Shown here: positions 1 to 8,468 of the stretch, one piece after another | How the letters are laid out: every line of letters starts with the position of its first letter | Position numbering within the stretch: position 1 is the stretch's first letter | NCBI RefSeq assembly: GCF_004944975.1 | Contig: NZ_SPQG01000019.1 | Coordinates: 1-38,212 of the forward strand | Direction of reading: 5' to 3' | From: Halorhabdus amylolytica | GTDB taxonomy: Archaea; Halobacteriota; Halobacteria; Halobacteriales; Haloarculaceae | Length of the DNA stretch: 38,212 bases | Translations under genes and position numbers: made by a program | The notes under the pieces: generated by a model | The model's database searches: none | Told to the model about the DNA's origin: nothing | What the model saw: the letters and a program-made list of their open reading frames with translations, nothing else

Positions 1-54
1 ATCTCCCTAGTTCTGACGGTCGAAGCCGCCGCTGTTTAGCGATTCACCAGAGCC
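1..54 (+). repeat. Left copy of 54-bp terminal inverted repeat
   Basis: These bases are an exact reverse complement of the last 54 bases of the window; the match stops at base 55 (t here, c in the other copy). Within the repeat one frame reads SKPPLFSDSPEP from either end inward, after stop codons TAG and TGA near the outer edge. The inward reading then diverges between the two sides, so the repeat is shared sequence fused to two different contexts. It may be a dispersed repeat that broke the assembly, or the terminus of a mobile or invertible unit. No flanking target duplication can be seen because the window stops here. Confidence 0.95.
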
Positions 55-231
55 TACGAGTGGAAAAATATCCCGTAAAACACCATTCAGAGATATGAAA
101 ATGAATATGTACGTCCACAGTGAAAGCCAGCAAGTAGCTATGAATACTGGCGACTGTACCTGATTCCAGTCATCATGGGAAATCGATCTTACAGGCGTGA
201 TACGGTTTCGCTCGAAAAGGATCGTGAGCAA
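7..231 (-). other. Possible small membrane ORF ending in the terminal repeat
   Basis: A 74-codon reading frame contains one convincing hydrophobic stretch (about residues 28-50, rich in F, I, L, W) and ends inside the terminal repeat. It has no recognisable family, and its last 15 codons come from the repeat, so it may be a chance frame or a fused remnant. The 272 bases before the first firm gene hold nothing else I can support. Confidence 0.2.
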
Positions 232-272
232 TACCTCTCAAAGGGTTCTGTGATGAGTTTCCCTACCGAACA

Positions 273-1214
273 ATGACACCAGATCTGGAGCATATTCTCG
301 GTACAGACAATCGAAGATTCGCGTTGCCGAAGAGTCCGTTTGCCAGTGTATCGCTTGGGATAACAGCCCTACGCGGCCTAGGTGCCGCAGGATATATAAT
401 CGGACTCCTTTTGTTTTCGTTTTGGGTACCGGGTGATTCAGCCGAGTTAGTGATTGGCTCAGTTTCGATTGACTGGACGGTAGTACTCGGTGGCGGCGTT
501 TTGCTCTGTATCATTGCCACCATACTACAGATGGGGATACTCGCACTTTCGAATCGCCCCTCTCAACCAGCCCCAACATTGACACTGATCGTATTCGAAC
601 TCTCATCGGTTGTTGCTGCAATAAAGAAACTCCCACTTGATACACTTGATACGAACCTAATTGAACCGGCTGTCATCGTTTCAACTCTACTCACCATTCC
701 AGTTGGAATTATCTACGTGGGATGGTTCTGGGAACAACTCAACGTCATCGGAAAGCGACTTGGAAGTTCGTCTTCGGGTCGCAATGGATTACCACACATC
801 ATCTCCGTTTTGCCATTTGTTGGACTTTCTTACTATTTTCCGCGGATAGGATTCGGTGTATTCTGTGGCATGTTTTTTGGAAACTTGTGTGTCCGTGGAT
901 ATCGGGACCTCATTGTACCGTTGACGCTACGGCGAAGCGAGCCCGACAAAGAAGGAGCCGAAATATCCCCAACTGAGTATTTTGCAGCAGAACTGAGCAA
1001 AGGACTAGGATCAGCGTCTGCTTCTCTTTTCGTGGTCTGGGTATATACTGCAGCTATCTTTTATGATTCGAGGGGAGCAAGTAAAACAGTTGCAGAACAT
1101 GCCGGTATTGAGACGATCGTCGGATACGATCCAGTACTGTTTCTACTTGGACTCGGTGGTATCATCGTATTTCTATTCATCGGCTGGATCAGACTGGGTT
1201 CTGGTAATCACTAG
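273..1214 (+). CDS. Multi-pass membrane protein of unknown function
   Basis: The 313-residue product has about six to seven hydrophobic segments (roughly residues 31-51, 67-91, 130-155, 175-205, 245-265 and 284-305), separated by short polar loops and a charged cytosolic-looking loop near 210-245. I recognise no enzymatic motif or transporter signature. ATG follows an A-rich context (acaatg); no Shine-Dalgarno is seen, as is common in haloarchaea. Codon use is AT-richer than in the core genes from 4151 on, which fits an acquired region. It converges on the truncated exoprotein gene at 1388-4063. A partner or immunity role for that protein is possible from position only and is not supported by sequence. 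Confidence 0.7.
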   Translation: MTPDLEHILGTDNRRFALPKSPFASVSLGITALRGLGAAGYIIGLLLFSFWVPGDSAELVIGSVSIDWTVVLGGGVLLCIIATILQMGILALSNRPSQPAPTLTLIVFELSSVVAAIKKLPLDTLDTNLIEPAVIVSTLLTIPVGIIYVGWFWEQLNVIGKRLGSSSSGRNGLPHIISVLPFVGLSYYFPRIGFGVFCGMFFGNLCVRGYRDLIVPLTLRRSEPDKEGAEISPTEYFAAELSKGLGSASASLFVVWVYTAAIFYDSRGASKTVAEHAGIETIVGYDPVLFLLGLGGIIVFLFIGWIRLGSGNH

Positions 1215-1387
1215 ACAGCGTCAGTTCCGATCGTCAGAATTATGAGTTGATGCGGGAACCGCCGATGCCTCTGTCGAAGATCTCTCCGCTTCACAAGCAA
1301 AGCGGTCTAGTTAGCAAAATGCCGTCGGTACGGGTCGCCGAATCTATCCAGCTACGTAGAGTTGTATAAATATAGTACGTAGAGTCG

Positions 1388-4063
1388 TTAGCTATCGAAG
1401 ACGATCTCCGCTACACCGGCACCATCGAGTGGGTACCCGACGATTATAGCGCCGTGATTGCCAAGATGTTCACTTGTAATGGCGAGCCGTGATTCGCTAC
1501 TACCAGCGAAGCCACCAGAATATGTGAGGATTGGATCGGATTGCCAATCTGAGCCTTCTGCGATATCGAGCAACGTCGATTTGACCTCCGAGTCGCTCAT
1601 TCCGGTGGATGTATCCAGGTCATCGCGAGCCGAAATGTCGGCACCGACAGTACCCTTGAGATAGTCCCACCTATCTTTTGTGATGAATACAAATTTGTCT
1701 GTCATTTTCCGCCCATGTGACGATATCGTTCTCACCTCCTCAATCTCATCTGTGGAGACTTGTGCGTCAATTTCTTTAATGAATTGGGTATATTCGCGGG
1801 CAGAGAGGCCGATGCCTTTTAGTTTAAGTTTTTTAACGTTGACTGCAGCCTTGACAATTCCTCGAACCTGCGCGTCCGACATATGATCGAAGACCCCCGC
1901 TTTGCTGAGCACTTCAATAACTCCTACACCGAATTCATCGCCGTATTTTCCGGTATACTTGGCAACACCGTTAGATAATTTCGACGTATCTCCAATTACT
2001 GGAACGACACCGGCCGCCGAGAACGCAGCGTCTACTGGTTTCCCTCTAGCAATATTCCCAACGACATCACGAATGTCTCCAATCGGATGGGCGGTACTCA
2101 ATGTCTTTCCGAGAAGATAATATGGGCCCTCTATCTTCGGCTTACCCAGGGCAGCCTCAGGACTGCTCGTATCACCAAGGACGGCACCTTTCATAATCGC
2201 CGTCGCTTTGTCCGTCGATGATACTTCCAGCACACGGGTCTCTTGCAGTGGCTCGTAATCGGAGGCATCGGCCAGTCCGTCGCCGTCAGTATCAGGAGAC
2301 AGGGGGTTCGTCCCGGCCATTCGCTCGTCGAGGTCACTCAGTCCGTCACCGTCGCTGTCGACGGTCGTCGGATCGCTCTGCATCCGGAAGTACTGCTTGT
2401 CTTCGCTGTTCGGGTGGTTCGTGAAGCCATCAACGCCGAGTTCTTGCCCGTCTGTCAACCCGTCGTCGTCCGTGTCCGGATCGTACGGGTCCGTCTTAAT
2501 TCGTTCATCCCAGCCGACGGGGATTCCGCGCTTTTCGAGGTAGTCCGGGAGACCGTCCCCGTCGCTGTCCGTGGCGTTTCGGACGCTGATGCTGGTTTCG
2601 ACAGTGTCGATCTGCAGGGTCGTCGTGTCCATCGACCCGAGAGCGCATTTCCGACCGGAGTCGAAGAACGGCCGGACACGATTGACGAACACGAATCCGA
2701 AGGTTCCGTTGACGTCACCACGAACCGTCGTTGCTCCGCGTTCGTCCTCGTAGTGTCGTGGCGGAAGCGCGCGGTCACCGTATCCACCGTCGACGACTTC
2801 GTAGGGAGTCTGCTGTCCGTCCTCCACGAGATGGAACAGTGTCTGGTGGACGCCATTACCATCTCCCTCCTGGCGGTTATACGTGAATCTGACAGTGACG
2901 GTGCCGTTGAACTGTCCGATACCCTTGCCGGCCGACGTCGCGTAACAGCCATACGATTGCAGCTCGAGGTTACTGTTGCTCGCCCGGACGTGACCGTTGT
3001 CGTGGATCGGGTCGATAAAGTATCCACCCGGGTCCCGATTTACTTCTCGCGTCGTCCAGTCACTGAGGTTACCGTCCGTGAAGTCGTCAGTGTACACCGG
3101 GAGTTGCCATGTGTCACTAGTATCGTCGAGGGGTTCGGCAGTTGGCTGGCTCGTTTGCGCGTCCCAGGTGTGACTGTCCAGTACCGCGTACGTCGAGAAG
3201 TGTGAAACATCCGCGGTGACGACGTTCCGACCCGGATGAACCGTCGAATCGACTGCGACGAACGTCTGGTATGTCTTGTTGTATCTATATATGGACAATT
3301 CTGATTCGGAGCTGTCAATCTCCGATTCGGTATAATCCAGTTCGATCGTCGCCTCGTCGAAGTCCTTCTGGGTATCGAACTCGACGACATCCGAGACAGC
3401 GACATCCGAGACTGCACTGGCTTCGAACGGTATTTCAGTCGTCTCTTCGATCGTGGCCGAATTGGCGACAATACCTTTTCCGGAGAGGGTCACCTTGGCT
3501 CCGACACTTTCGTTTTTCGTTTCGATCTGTAGCGTCTCGTTGCCATCAATTGTGCCGTCTCCATCGGAATCAGAGTCCAGGGGATCGGTTCCGGCTGTGA
3601 CTTCCGCACTGTCCGTGAGTCCATCGCCGTCGGAGTCGGCTTCGGTCGGGTCTGTTCCGAGTTCGACTTCTCGACCGTCGGTCAATCCGTCCCCGTCGGT
3701 ATCTGTGTCCATCGGGTCCGTTCTGAATTCCTGTTCTTCGAGGTTCGTTAGTCCGTCTTCGTCCGGATCACCCTTCGAATCATTGATACCATCTCCGTCG
3801 GAATCCACTTTAGTCGGATCAGTGAACGCGTACACTAACTCGAAGGTATCGTTTAGTCCGTCGCCGTCAGTGTCCGGTTCGAGGGGATCAGTCCCGATCT
3901 CGAACTCACGTGCGGTCGGAATCCCGTCACCGTCGAAATCTTCTGCCCCATCTTTGATCCCGTTATCCCCTTTGTCAGATACCGTCTCGTTAGAATCGCT
4001 ATCAGGATCGGTCGGATCCGTTCCGGTGACCGATAACTCGTAGGTCGTGTATTTCCTGTCCAT
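1388..4063 (-). CDS. 5'-truncated secreted exoprotein with thrombospondin type-3 Ca-binding repeats and toxin-like C-terminus
   Basis: From the first plausible ATG the product has 891 residues. Residues about 14-175 carry six or so Asp-rich repeats of the form DxDGDGLxD...GTDP, and a second cluster lies near 498-610. Both are typical calcium-binding thrombospondin type-3 repeats of haloarchaeal surface proteins. Between them is a beta-rich region that looks like a lectin-type fold. After residue 670 comes AAGVVPVIGDTSKL, like the linker that precedes the variable toxin domain in polymorphic toxins, then about 200 residues I cannot assign. There is no signal peptide. The frame stays open upstream, but only as antisense of the neighbouring dehydrogenase, so the real 5' part has probably been lost. 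No same-strand immunity gene follows. It is either a silent cassette or a pseudogene. Confidence 0.6.
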   Translation of the reverse strand: MDRKYTTYELSVTGTDPTDPDSDSNETVSDKGDNGIKDGAEDFDGDGIPTAREFEIGTDPLEPDTDGDGLNDTFELVYAFTDPTKVDSDGDGINDSKGDPDEDGLTNLEEQEFRTDPMDTDTDGDGLTDGREVELGTDPTEADSDGDGLTDSAEVTAGTDPLDSDSDGDGTIDGNETLQIETKNESVGAKVTLSGKGIVANSATIEETTEIPFEASAVSDVAVSDVVEFDTQKDFDEATIELDYTESEIDSSESELSIYRYNKTYQTFVAVDSTVHPGRNVVTADVSHFSTYAVLDSHTWDAQTSQPTAEPLDDTSDTWQLPVYTDDFTDGNLSDWTTREVNRDPGGYFIDPIHDNGHVRASNSNLELQSYGCYATSAGKGIGQFNGTVTVRFTYNRQEGDGNGVHQTLFHLVEDGQQTPYEVVDGGYGDRALPPRHYEDERGATTVRGDVNGTFGFVFVNRVRPFFDSGRKCALGSMDTTTLQIDTVETSISVRNATDSDGDGLPDYLEKRGIPVGWDERIKTDPYDPDTDDDGLTDGQELGVDGFTNHPNSEDKQYFRMQSDPTTVDSDGDGLSDLDERMAGTNPLSPDTDGDGLADASDYEPLQETRVLEVSSTDKATAIMKGAVLGDTSSPEAALGKPKIEGPYYLLGKTLSTAHPIGDIRDVVGNIARGKPVDAAFSAAGVVPVIGDTSKLSNGVAKYTGKYGDEFGVGVIEVLSKAGVFDHMSDAQVRGIVKAAVNVKKLKLKGIGLSAREYTQFIKEIDAQVSTDEIEEVRTISSHGRKMTDKFVFITKDRWDYLKGTVGADISARDDLDTSTGMSDSEVKSTLLDIAEGSDWQSDPILTYSGGFAGSSESRLAITSEHLGNHGAIIVGYPLDGAGVAEIVFDS

Positions 4064-4086
4064 CCCGTTGCTCGCTGTTGGTAATT

Positions 4087-4120
4087 CGCGAAAGTTTCGC
4101 GCCAGGACGAACTCTAAAAG
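4087..4120 (+). promoter_or_regulatory. Promoter and palindrome upstream of the serA-like gene
   Basis: A perfect 15-base palindrome (CGCGAAA-G-TTTCGCG, 4087-4101) lies just before a TATA-like TCTAAAA at 4113-4119. The box is about 32-38 bases before the ATG at 4151, as expected for a leaderless or near-leaderless haloarchaeal transcript. The palindrome sits over the BRE region and could be an operator. This is inference from spacing. Confidence 0.45.
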
Positions 4121-4150
4121 GTTAATGTGGTGGGGGAATTCCCTCCGTGC

Positions 4151-5716
4151 ATGAAGGTACTGGTCACGGACCCGATCGACGATGCGGGCCTGGCGCGACT
4201 GCGTAGCGCCGGTCTCGACGTCGTCGAGGACGTGGATATCGACACCGAAGGCGTCTTGGAGATCGTCGAGGACGTCGACGCAATGCTCATCCGCGGGACG
4301 GAGATCACCCGCGAGGTTTTCGAGAACGCACCCAACCTCAAGGTCGTCTCGCGGGCGGGGATCGGCGTCGACAACATCGACATCCCGGCGGCGACCGACC
4401 ACGGCGTCATCGTCGCCAACGCACCCCGCGGAAACGTCTATGCGGCAGCCGAACACACGATCGGCCTTGCCTTTAACGCCGCCAAACGTATCCCGCAGGG
4501 CCACATGCAAGTCCAGGACGGCGGCTGGAACGGCGAGTCCTTCGAGGGGCTGGAACTCGGCGGGATGACCGCCGGGATCGTCGGCCTGGGCCGGCTGGGC
4601 CAGGAGGTCGCCTGGCGGCTGGACAACCTCGGGATGGACTTACTCGCCTACGATCCCTATCTCGGGGAGGCCCGCGCCCGCCAGATGGGCATCGAGCTAG
4701 TCGAACTCGACGAACTGCTCGAACGCGTCGATCTCCTCTCCGTGCAGGCCCGCCTGACCGACGAGACGCGCGGGCTGATCGGCCCCGAGGAGATCGAGCG
4801 CTTCAATGGGGATCTCGTCGTGTTGAGTTCCAGGGGCGGTATTATCGACGAGCAGGCACTCGCGAATGCCGTCGCAAGCGGCGACATCGAGGCTGCGGGC
4901 GTCGATGTCTTCTCGACGGAACCACCGGCCGAGGACAACCCCTTACTGGCCGTCGACGACATCATCGTCACACCCCACCTGGGCGCGAAAACCTACAACG
5001 CGCAGGTCAACGTCGCCGTTACCGCCGCCAACAGCATCATCGCGGGGCTCGAGGGCGAGGAAGTCCAGAACGCGCTGAACATTCCCTCGACGGACGCGAG
5101 TTCGGACCCGCGGACGCGCGGGTTCGTCGACGTCGCCGAAACCGCGAGCAAACTCGCGCTTCGACTGTTCGACGGTCGCGTCCAGTCCATCGAGATTGAG
5201 TACGCCGGCGACCTGGCCGACGAGGAGGTCGACCTGATCACAGCGGCCGTGTTCAACCCCTTCGGCTGGCAGGATGTCGTCGTCGACGCGCCGACCCGGA
5301 TCGCCGAGCGCCGGGGTATCCAGGTCGTCGAGAGCCGTCGTCGCGAGACCGAGGACTACCAGAACCTCGTCTCGATCACTGTCAGCGACGGCGAGGAGGA
5401 ACTGACGGTCAGTGGGACGCTCTTCGGTGACAACGAGCCCCGGATCGTCGAGATCGACGGCTTCCGGGTCGACGCGGTCCCCTACGGGACGATGCTCGTC
5501 TCCTACAACAACGACGAGCCGGGCGTGATCGGCTCGCTCGGTTCGATCCTCGGCGAACACGATGTCAACATCGCCGGCATGGCCAACGCCCGCCAGGCGA
5601 TCGACGGCGAGGCCATGTCCGTCTACAATCTCGACGATACAGTCCGCGACGAGGTCGTCGCGGCCATGGAGGCCGACGACCGCGTCACCGGCGTCGAAGT
5701 CATCGAACTGCACTGA
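4151..5716 (+). CDS. serA: D-3-phosphoglycerate dehydrogenase family protein with ACT domain
   Basis: The 521-residue protein has the long-form SerA layout. The substrate domain halves flank a NAD-binding Rossmann fold with GLGRLG (145-150). Catalytic Arg228 (SSRGG), Glu257 (STEPP) and His276 (TPHLGA) are present. An intervening domain follows, and a C-terminal ACT domain near 450-521 (NDEPGVIGSLG) probably binds a regulatory amino acid. The family oxidises 3-phosphoglycerate in the first step of serine synthesis. Unusually, the strand that normally reads VHTPLT reads SVQARLT near 197-203, and the catalytic loop has LSSRGG rather than NxARGG, so a paralogue with another 2-hydroxyacid substrate cannot be excluded. 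I chose the ATG at 4151 over an in-frame start 24 bases upstream because KVLVTDPI is the usual N-terminus and the TATA spacing fits. Confidence 0.85.
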   Translation: MKVLVTDPIDDAGLARLRSAGLDVVEDVDIDTEGVLEIVEDVDAMLIRGTEITREVFENAPNLKVVSRAGIGVDNIDIPAATDHGVIVANAPRGNVYAAAEHTIGLAFNAAKRIPQGHMQVQDGGWNGESFEGLELGGMTAGIVGLGRLGQEVAWRLDNLGMDLLAYDPYLGEARARQMGIELVELDELLERVDLLSVQARLTDETRGLIGPEEIERFNGDLVVLSSRGGIIDEQALANAVASGDIEAAGVDVFSTEPPAEDNPLLAVDDIIVTPHLGAKTYNAQVNVAVTAANSIIAGLEGEEVQNALNIPSTDASSDPRTRGFVDVAETASKLALRLFDGRVQSIEIEYAGDLADEEVDLITAAVFNPFGWQDVVVDAPTRIAERRGIQVVESRRRETEDYQNLVSITVSDGEEELTVSGTLFGDNEPRIVEIDGFRVDAVPYGTMLVSYNNDEPGVIGSLGSILGEHDVNIAGMANARQAIDGEAMSVYNLDDTVRDEVVAAMEADDRVTGVEVIELH

Positions 5717-6982
5717 TCAGACCGGCCGTTCGTTTCTCCCGTCCGCCGTCTTTTGGATATGTCTGATCCGCTCGGGGATCGGCGGATGATCGTAGTGAAA
5801 CGTGGCGTACAGTGGATGCGGAAACGGGTTCGAGAGGTTTTCGCCCGTCAGATCCGTCAGCGCATCGATCATCGCGTCGGCGTCGGCCACCTCGACCGCG
5901 AAAGCATCGGCTTCTCGTTCGTGAGCCAGCGACAGCCGGTTGGTCAGCGGCGCGGACAGTCGTGCGACCGGCTCCAGTAACAGCACAGCCAGCCCCAGGC
6001 CGGCATACATGGGCTGGCCCGCAACCGCGAACATGTCGTACAGCCAGGTCGCTTCGACCAGCAGCGACGCCCCGAACAGCACAACGCCGACCTGGATTGC
6101 TCCGGCGGCGAGTTGCTTCCAGGTATGTCCGTGCTGATAATGAGCGAGTTCGTGGGCCAGTACCGCCTGGATCGACGGGATCGACAGTTGATCGATCAGC
6201 GTGTCGAACAGGACCACGCGTTTGGTCCGGCCAAAGCCGACGAAGTAGGCGTTTGAGTGGCTCGACCGACGGCTGGCGTCCATCTCGTACAGCTGTGAGC
6301 AGGTGAAGCCGGCGCGGTCGAAGACATCCGTTACGGCATCCTCGAGATTGCCGCCCTCGATCGGCTCGAAGTCGTTGAACAGTGGCGCGATCACGCGCGG
6401 ATAGAGCACCTGCATCACCAAGGCGAAGCCGACGAACAGCAGCCAGGCGCCGACCCACCAGAGGCCGCCGATCGCGCCCATCGCCGCGAACAGTGCGGCG
6501 GCGAACACGCCGCCGAGGACGACCATCACAGCCAGCGAAACGACGAGATCACGGAACCACAGCCCCAGCGTCTGCTGGTTGAATCCGAACTGCTCCTCGA
6601 CGACGAACGTCTCGACGATGTCGAAGGGGAGACTGATCGCCTGGAGGGCGAGGAGGGCCCCGAGAACGAAGACGGTCCCGCGGACGACCAGCGGCCAGCC
6701 GGTCGCCTCGATGGCGGCGACGATGTCCGCGTAGACGCCCGAATAGAGGACCAACAGGACGATCGCGAGCGAGATCCACGTCTGTAGTTGCGAGAGTCCT
6801 GTCCCGAGACGGTTGTAATCGATCAGTTCGCGGGGATCGTCGACGCCGACCCGCTCCCGGAGCCACCCCTCCTCCTCGGCGACGGTCCGCTCGGCGTGCC
6901 GGAGGTTCATCGTCGCAAGCGCCGTGAAAAACGCTTCCGTCCCGACCAGCACCACGACGAAGAGGACGTGATAGACGAGCAT
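5717..6982 (-). CDS. M48 family membrane metalloprotease, Ste24/CAAX protease type
   Basis: The 421-residue integral membrane protein has several transmembrane helices in its first 200 residues, a zinc-binding HELAH at 277-281, and the downstream ligand motif EREAD at 355-359. The motif is followed by FAVEV, as in Ste24-type proteases. The length matches Ste24 homologues rather than the shorter HtpX. Archaea are not known to use the yeast a-factor pathway, so a role in membrane protein turnover is the likely one (inference). The stop codon is immediately adjacent to the stop of the convergent serA-like gene, with no bases between them. A weak T-rich box near 7005-7013 lies at promoter distance upstream of the ATG. 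Confidence 0.9.
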   Translation of the reverse strand: MLVYHVLFVVVLVGTEAFFTALATMNLRHAERTVAEEEGWLRERVGVDDPRELIDYNRLGTGLSQLQTWISLAIVLLVLYSGVYADIVAAIEATGWPLVVRGTVFVLGALLALQAISLPFDIVETFVVEEQFGFNQQTLGLWFRDLVVSLAVMVVLGGVFAAALFAAMGAIGGLWWVGAWLLFVGFALVMQVLYPRVIAPLFNDFEPIEGGNLEDAVTDVFDRAGFTCSQLYEMDASRRSSHSNAYFVGFGRTKRVVLFDTLIDQLSIPSIQAVLAHELAHYQHGHTWKQLAAGAIQVGVVLFGASLLVEATWLYDMFAVAGQPMYAGLGLAVLLLEPVARLSAPLTNRLSLAHEREADAFAVEVADADAMIDALTDLTGENLSNPFPHPLYATFHYDHPPIPERIRHIQKTADGRNERPV

Positions 6983-7082
6983 ATCCGCGCTTGGACGCGG
7001 ACGAGCAAAAGAGGAGGGACATCGAGGATGGACGGGTCAGCGATCACAGCAGGAGACCCCTTCAAACGATGGGGGTTGCGAG

Positions 7083-7091
7083 AGGTTTAGG
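7083..7091 (+). promoter_or_regulatory. TATA-like box setting a GTG start
   Basis: The sequence AGGTTTAGG lies about 27-33 bases before the GTG at 7116. This is leaderless haloarchaeal promoter spacing and supports GTG as the start of the J-domain gene. Confidence 0.4.
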
Positions 7092-7115
7092 CCGGTCGAC
7101 ACCCAACCGACGGCC

Positions 7116-7646
7116 GTGAAACGGTCGCGACTGTTGTCCGGGCTTGCCGGCTCCTTCGCCGCGATGACGGCCACATTAGCCGTTGCAGGGGTGCTGTACA
7201 ACCCCGCGATCCTCGCCCCGGCAGCGTTGTTCGGCGTCGTGACCTACTTCCTGTGGATGCACGCCAGCGGCCGGCTGGCCGCCCGGATCTACCGTCGCGT
7301 CGAACAGCGGGCCGCGGCCAACGGCGGCCGATCGACGGGCCGGGATCCGGACGGATCGGACCGACGAGGTCGGGCACGCCGCAGACGGGCGGAACGCATC
7401 CGAGGACGCCGAGCACGGCGTGAGCGAACCCGACGGACTAACGGCGGTCCACGGTCCCGCCCGGAAGATGTTTCGATGGCCCGGAAAGAGGCTCGCGAAG
7501 TGCTCGGCGTGGGCCCGGACACCGACCAGGAGCGGATCAAGGAAGTGTACCGCGAGCGCGTCAAGGATGTCCACCCGGACTCCGAGGACGGCGACCGGGA
7601 GGCGTTCAAGCGCGTACAAGACGCCTACGAGACCCTCCGGGAGTGA
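7116..7646 (+). CDS. Membrane-anchored J-domain protein
   Basis: The 176-residue protein starts at GTG. Two adjacent hydrophobic helices (about 8-28 and 32-50) form a membrane anchor. A very Arg-rich linker (about 60-115) leads to a C-terminal J domain (about 120-176). The J domain has REVLGVGPDTDQERIKEVYR and the invariant HPD tripeptide that stimulates Hsp70 ATPase. It lacks the G/F and zinc-finger regions of full DnaJ, so it is a specialised co-chaperone that probably recruits DnaK to the membrane (inference). The phosphatase gene begins 49 bases downstream on the same strand. Confidence 0.85.
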   Translation: MKRSRLLSGLAGSFAAMTATLAVAGVLYNPAILAPAALFGVVTYFLWMHASGRLAARIYRRVEQRAAANGGRSTGRDPDGSDRRGRARRRRAERIRGRRARRERTRRTNGGPRSRPEDVSMARKEAREVLGVGPDTDQERIKEVYRERVKDVHPDSEDGDREAFKRVQDAYETLRE

Positions 7647-7695
7647 CTCCCTTCGAAGCGCAACCGGCAAGCCGGCGGGGATCGGACGCTCCGAC

Positions 7696-8391
7696 ATGAC
7701 TGAGAAAGCGGTTCCTCCGCTGGTGACCGATATCGACGGCACGCTGACGGACGACGACATGATCCTCGATCCTCGCGTGGGTGAGGCACTCCGTGAGTGG
7801 GCCGCGCCGGTCATCCTCGCGACAGGAAAAGTCCTCCCGTTTCCGATCGCGCTGTGTAACTACCTCGGACTGGATCGTCACGTCATCGCCGAGAACGGCG
7901 GTCTCTCCTTCGTCGAGACGGCCGAGGGGATCGAACGCCACGGCGACCGCGAGGCCGCCCAGGCCGTCGCCGACGAGTACGTCGCGGCGGGCTACGACCT
8001 CGGGTGGGGGCCGGCTGACCTGGTCAACCGCTGGCGCGAGACCGAGGTCGCACTGGCCCACGACGTTCCGATCGAGCCACTGCGGGAGATCGCACGCGAA
8101 CACGGCCTGGAAGTCGTCGACACGACCTACGCCTACCACGTCAAGTCTCCCGACATGAGCAAGGGGCGGGCCCTGGAATCGGTCGCGGAGTCGCTGGAAT
8201 ACGAACCCGCCGACTTCCTGGCCGTCGGCGACTCCGCGAACGACGTCTCGACCTTCGAGCGGGCCGGCACGGCCATCGCCGTCGCCAACGCCGACGCTGC
8301 GGCGATCGAAGCGGCCGACCACGTCACTGACCGTTCCTTCGCCGACGGCTTCCTCGAGGCGCTCGATCGCGTCGAAGCCGGACAGTTCTGA
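7696..8391 (+). CDS. Phosphoglycolate phosphatase, archaeal HAD type
   Basis: The 231-residue HAD hydrolase has motif I TDIDGTLT (Asp12 nucleophile, Asp14 acid), motif II near VILATGK, a lysine in the HVKSPDMSKG segment, and motif IV GDSANDVSTF. A cap domain between about residues 80 and 150 makes it a class IIB member of the archaeal phosphoglycolate phosphatase group (TA0175 type). It would remove phosphate from 2-phosphoglycolate or a similar small sugar acid phosphate in the cytosol. The ATG at 7696 is the first methionine before motif I; an open frame continues upstream only through the preceding gene. Confidence 0.88.
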   Translation: MTEKAVPPLVTDIDGTLTDDDMILDPRVGEALREWAAPVILATGKVLPFPIALCNYLGLDRHVIAENGGLSFVETAEGIERHGDREAAQAVADEYVAAGYDLGWGPADLVNRWRETEVALAHDVPIEPLREIAREHGLEVVDTTYAYHVKSPDMSKGRALESVAESLEYEPADFLAVGDSANDVSTFERAGTAIAVANADAAAIEAADHVTDRSFADGFLEALDRVEAGQF

Positions 8392-8425
8392 TCCGGCGGA
8401 TCGGAACTCGCAGCGACGAGAGTGA

Positions 8426-8455
8426 GTCGGGACCGTTATGCCGGCGTGTCCCGAC
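8426..8455 (+). promoter_or_regulatory. Inverted repeat around the promoter of the KDPG aldolase gene
   Basis: The arms GTCGGGA (8426-8432) and TCCCGAC (8449-8455) are exact inverted copies flanking a TATA-like CCGTTATGCC, about 26-38 bases before the ATG at 8469. A dimeric regulator binding over the TATA box is an attractive explanation but is unproven. Confidence 0.4.
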
Positions 8456-8468
8456 ACCCCCGGACGTG

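Noticed and set aside
2243-3205. 320-codon frame on the plus strand
   Set aside because: It is antisense to the exoprotein, rich in V/R repeats, with no domain pattern.
3540-4020. CRISPR-like spaced repeats
   Set aside because: The periodicity comes from DxDGDG protein repeats within a coding frame and the units differ in sequence; no CRISPR array is present.
4064-4510. N-terminal extension of the Ca-binding exoprotein frame
   Set aside because: It is antisense to the first part of the serA-like gene and reads as low-complexity Asp/Arg sequence typical of the reverse strand of GC-rich genes.
5700-6458. 252-codon minus-strand frame
   Set aside because: Alternative frame of the metalloprotease gene, which has the catalytic motifs; the shadow is arginine-rich.
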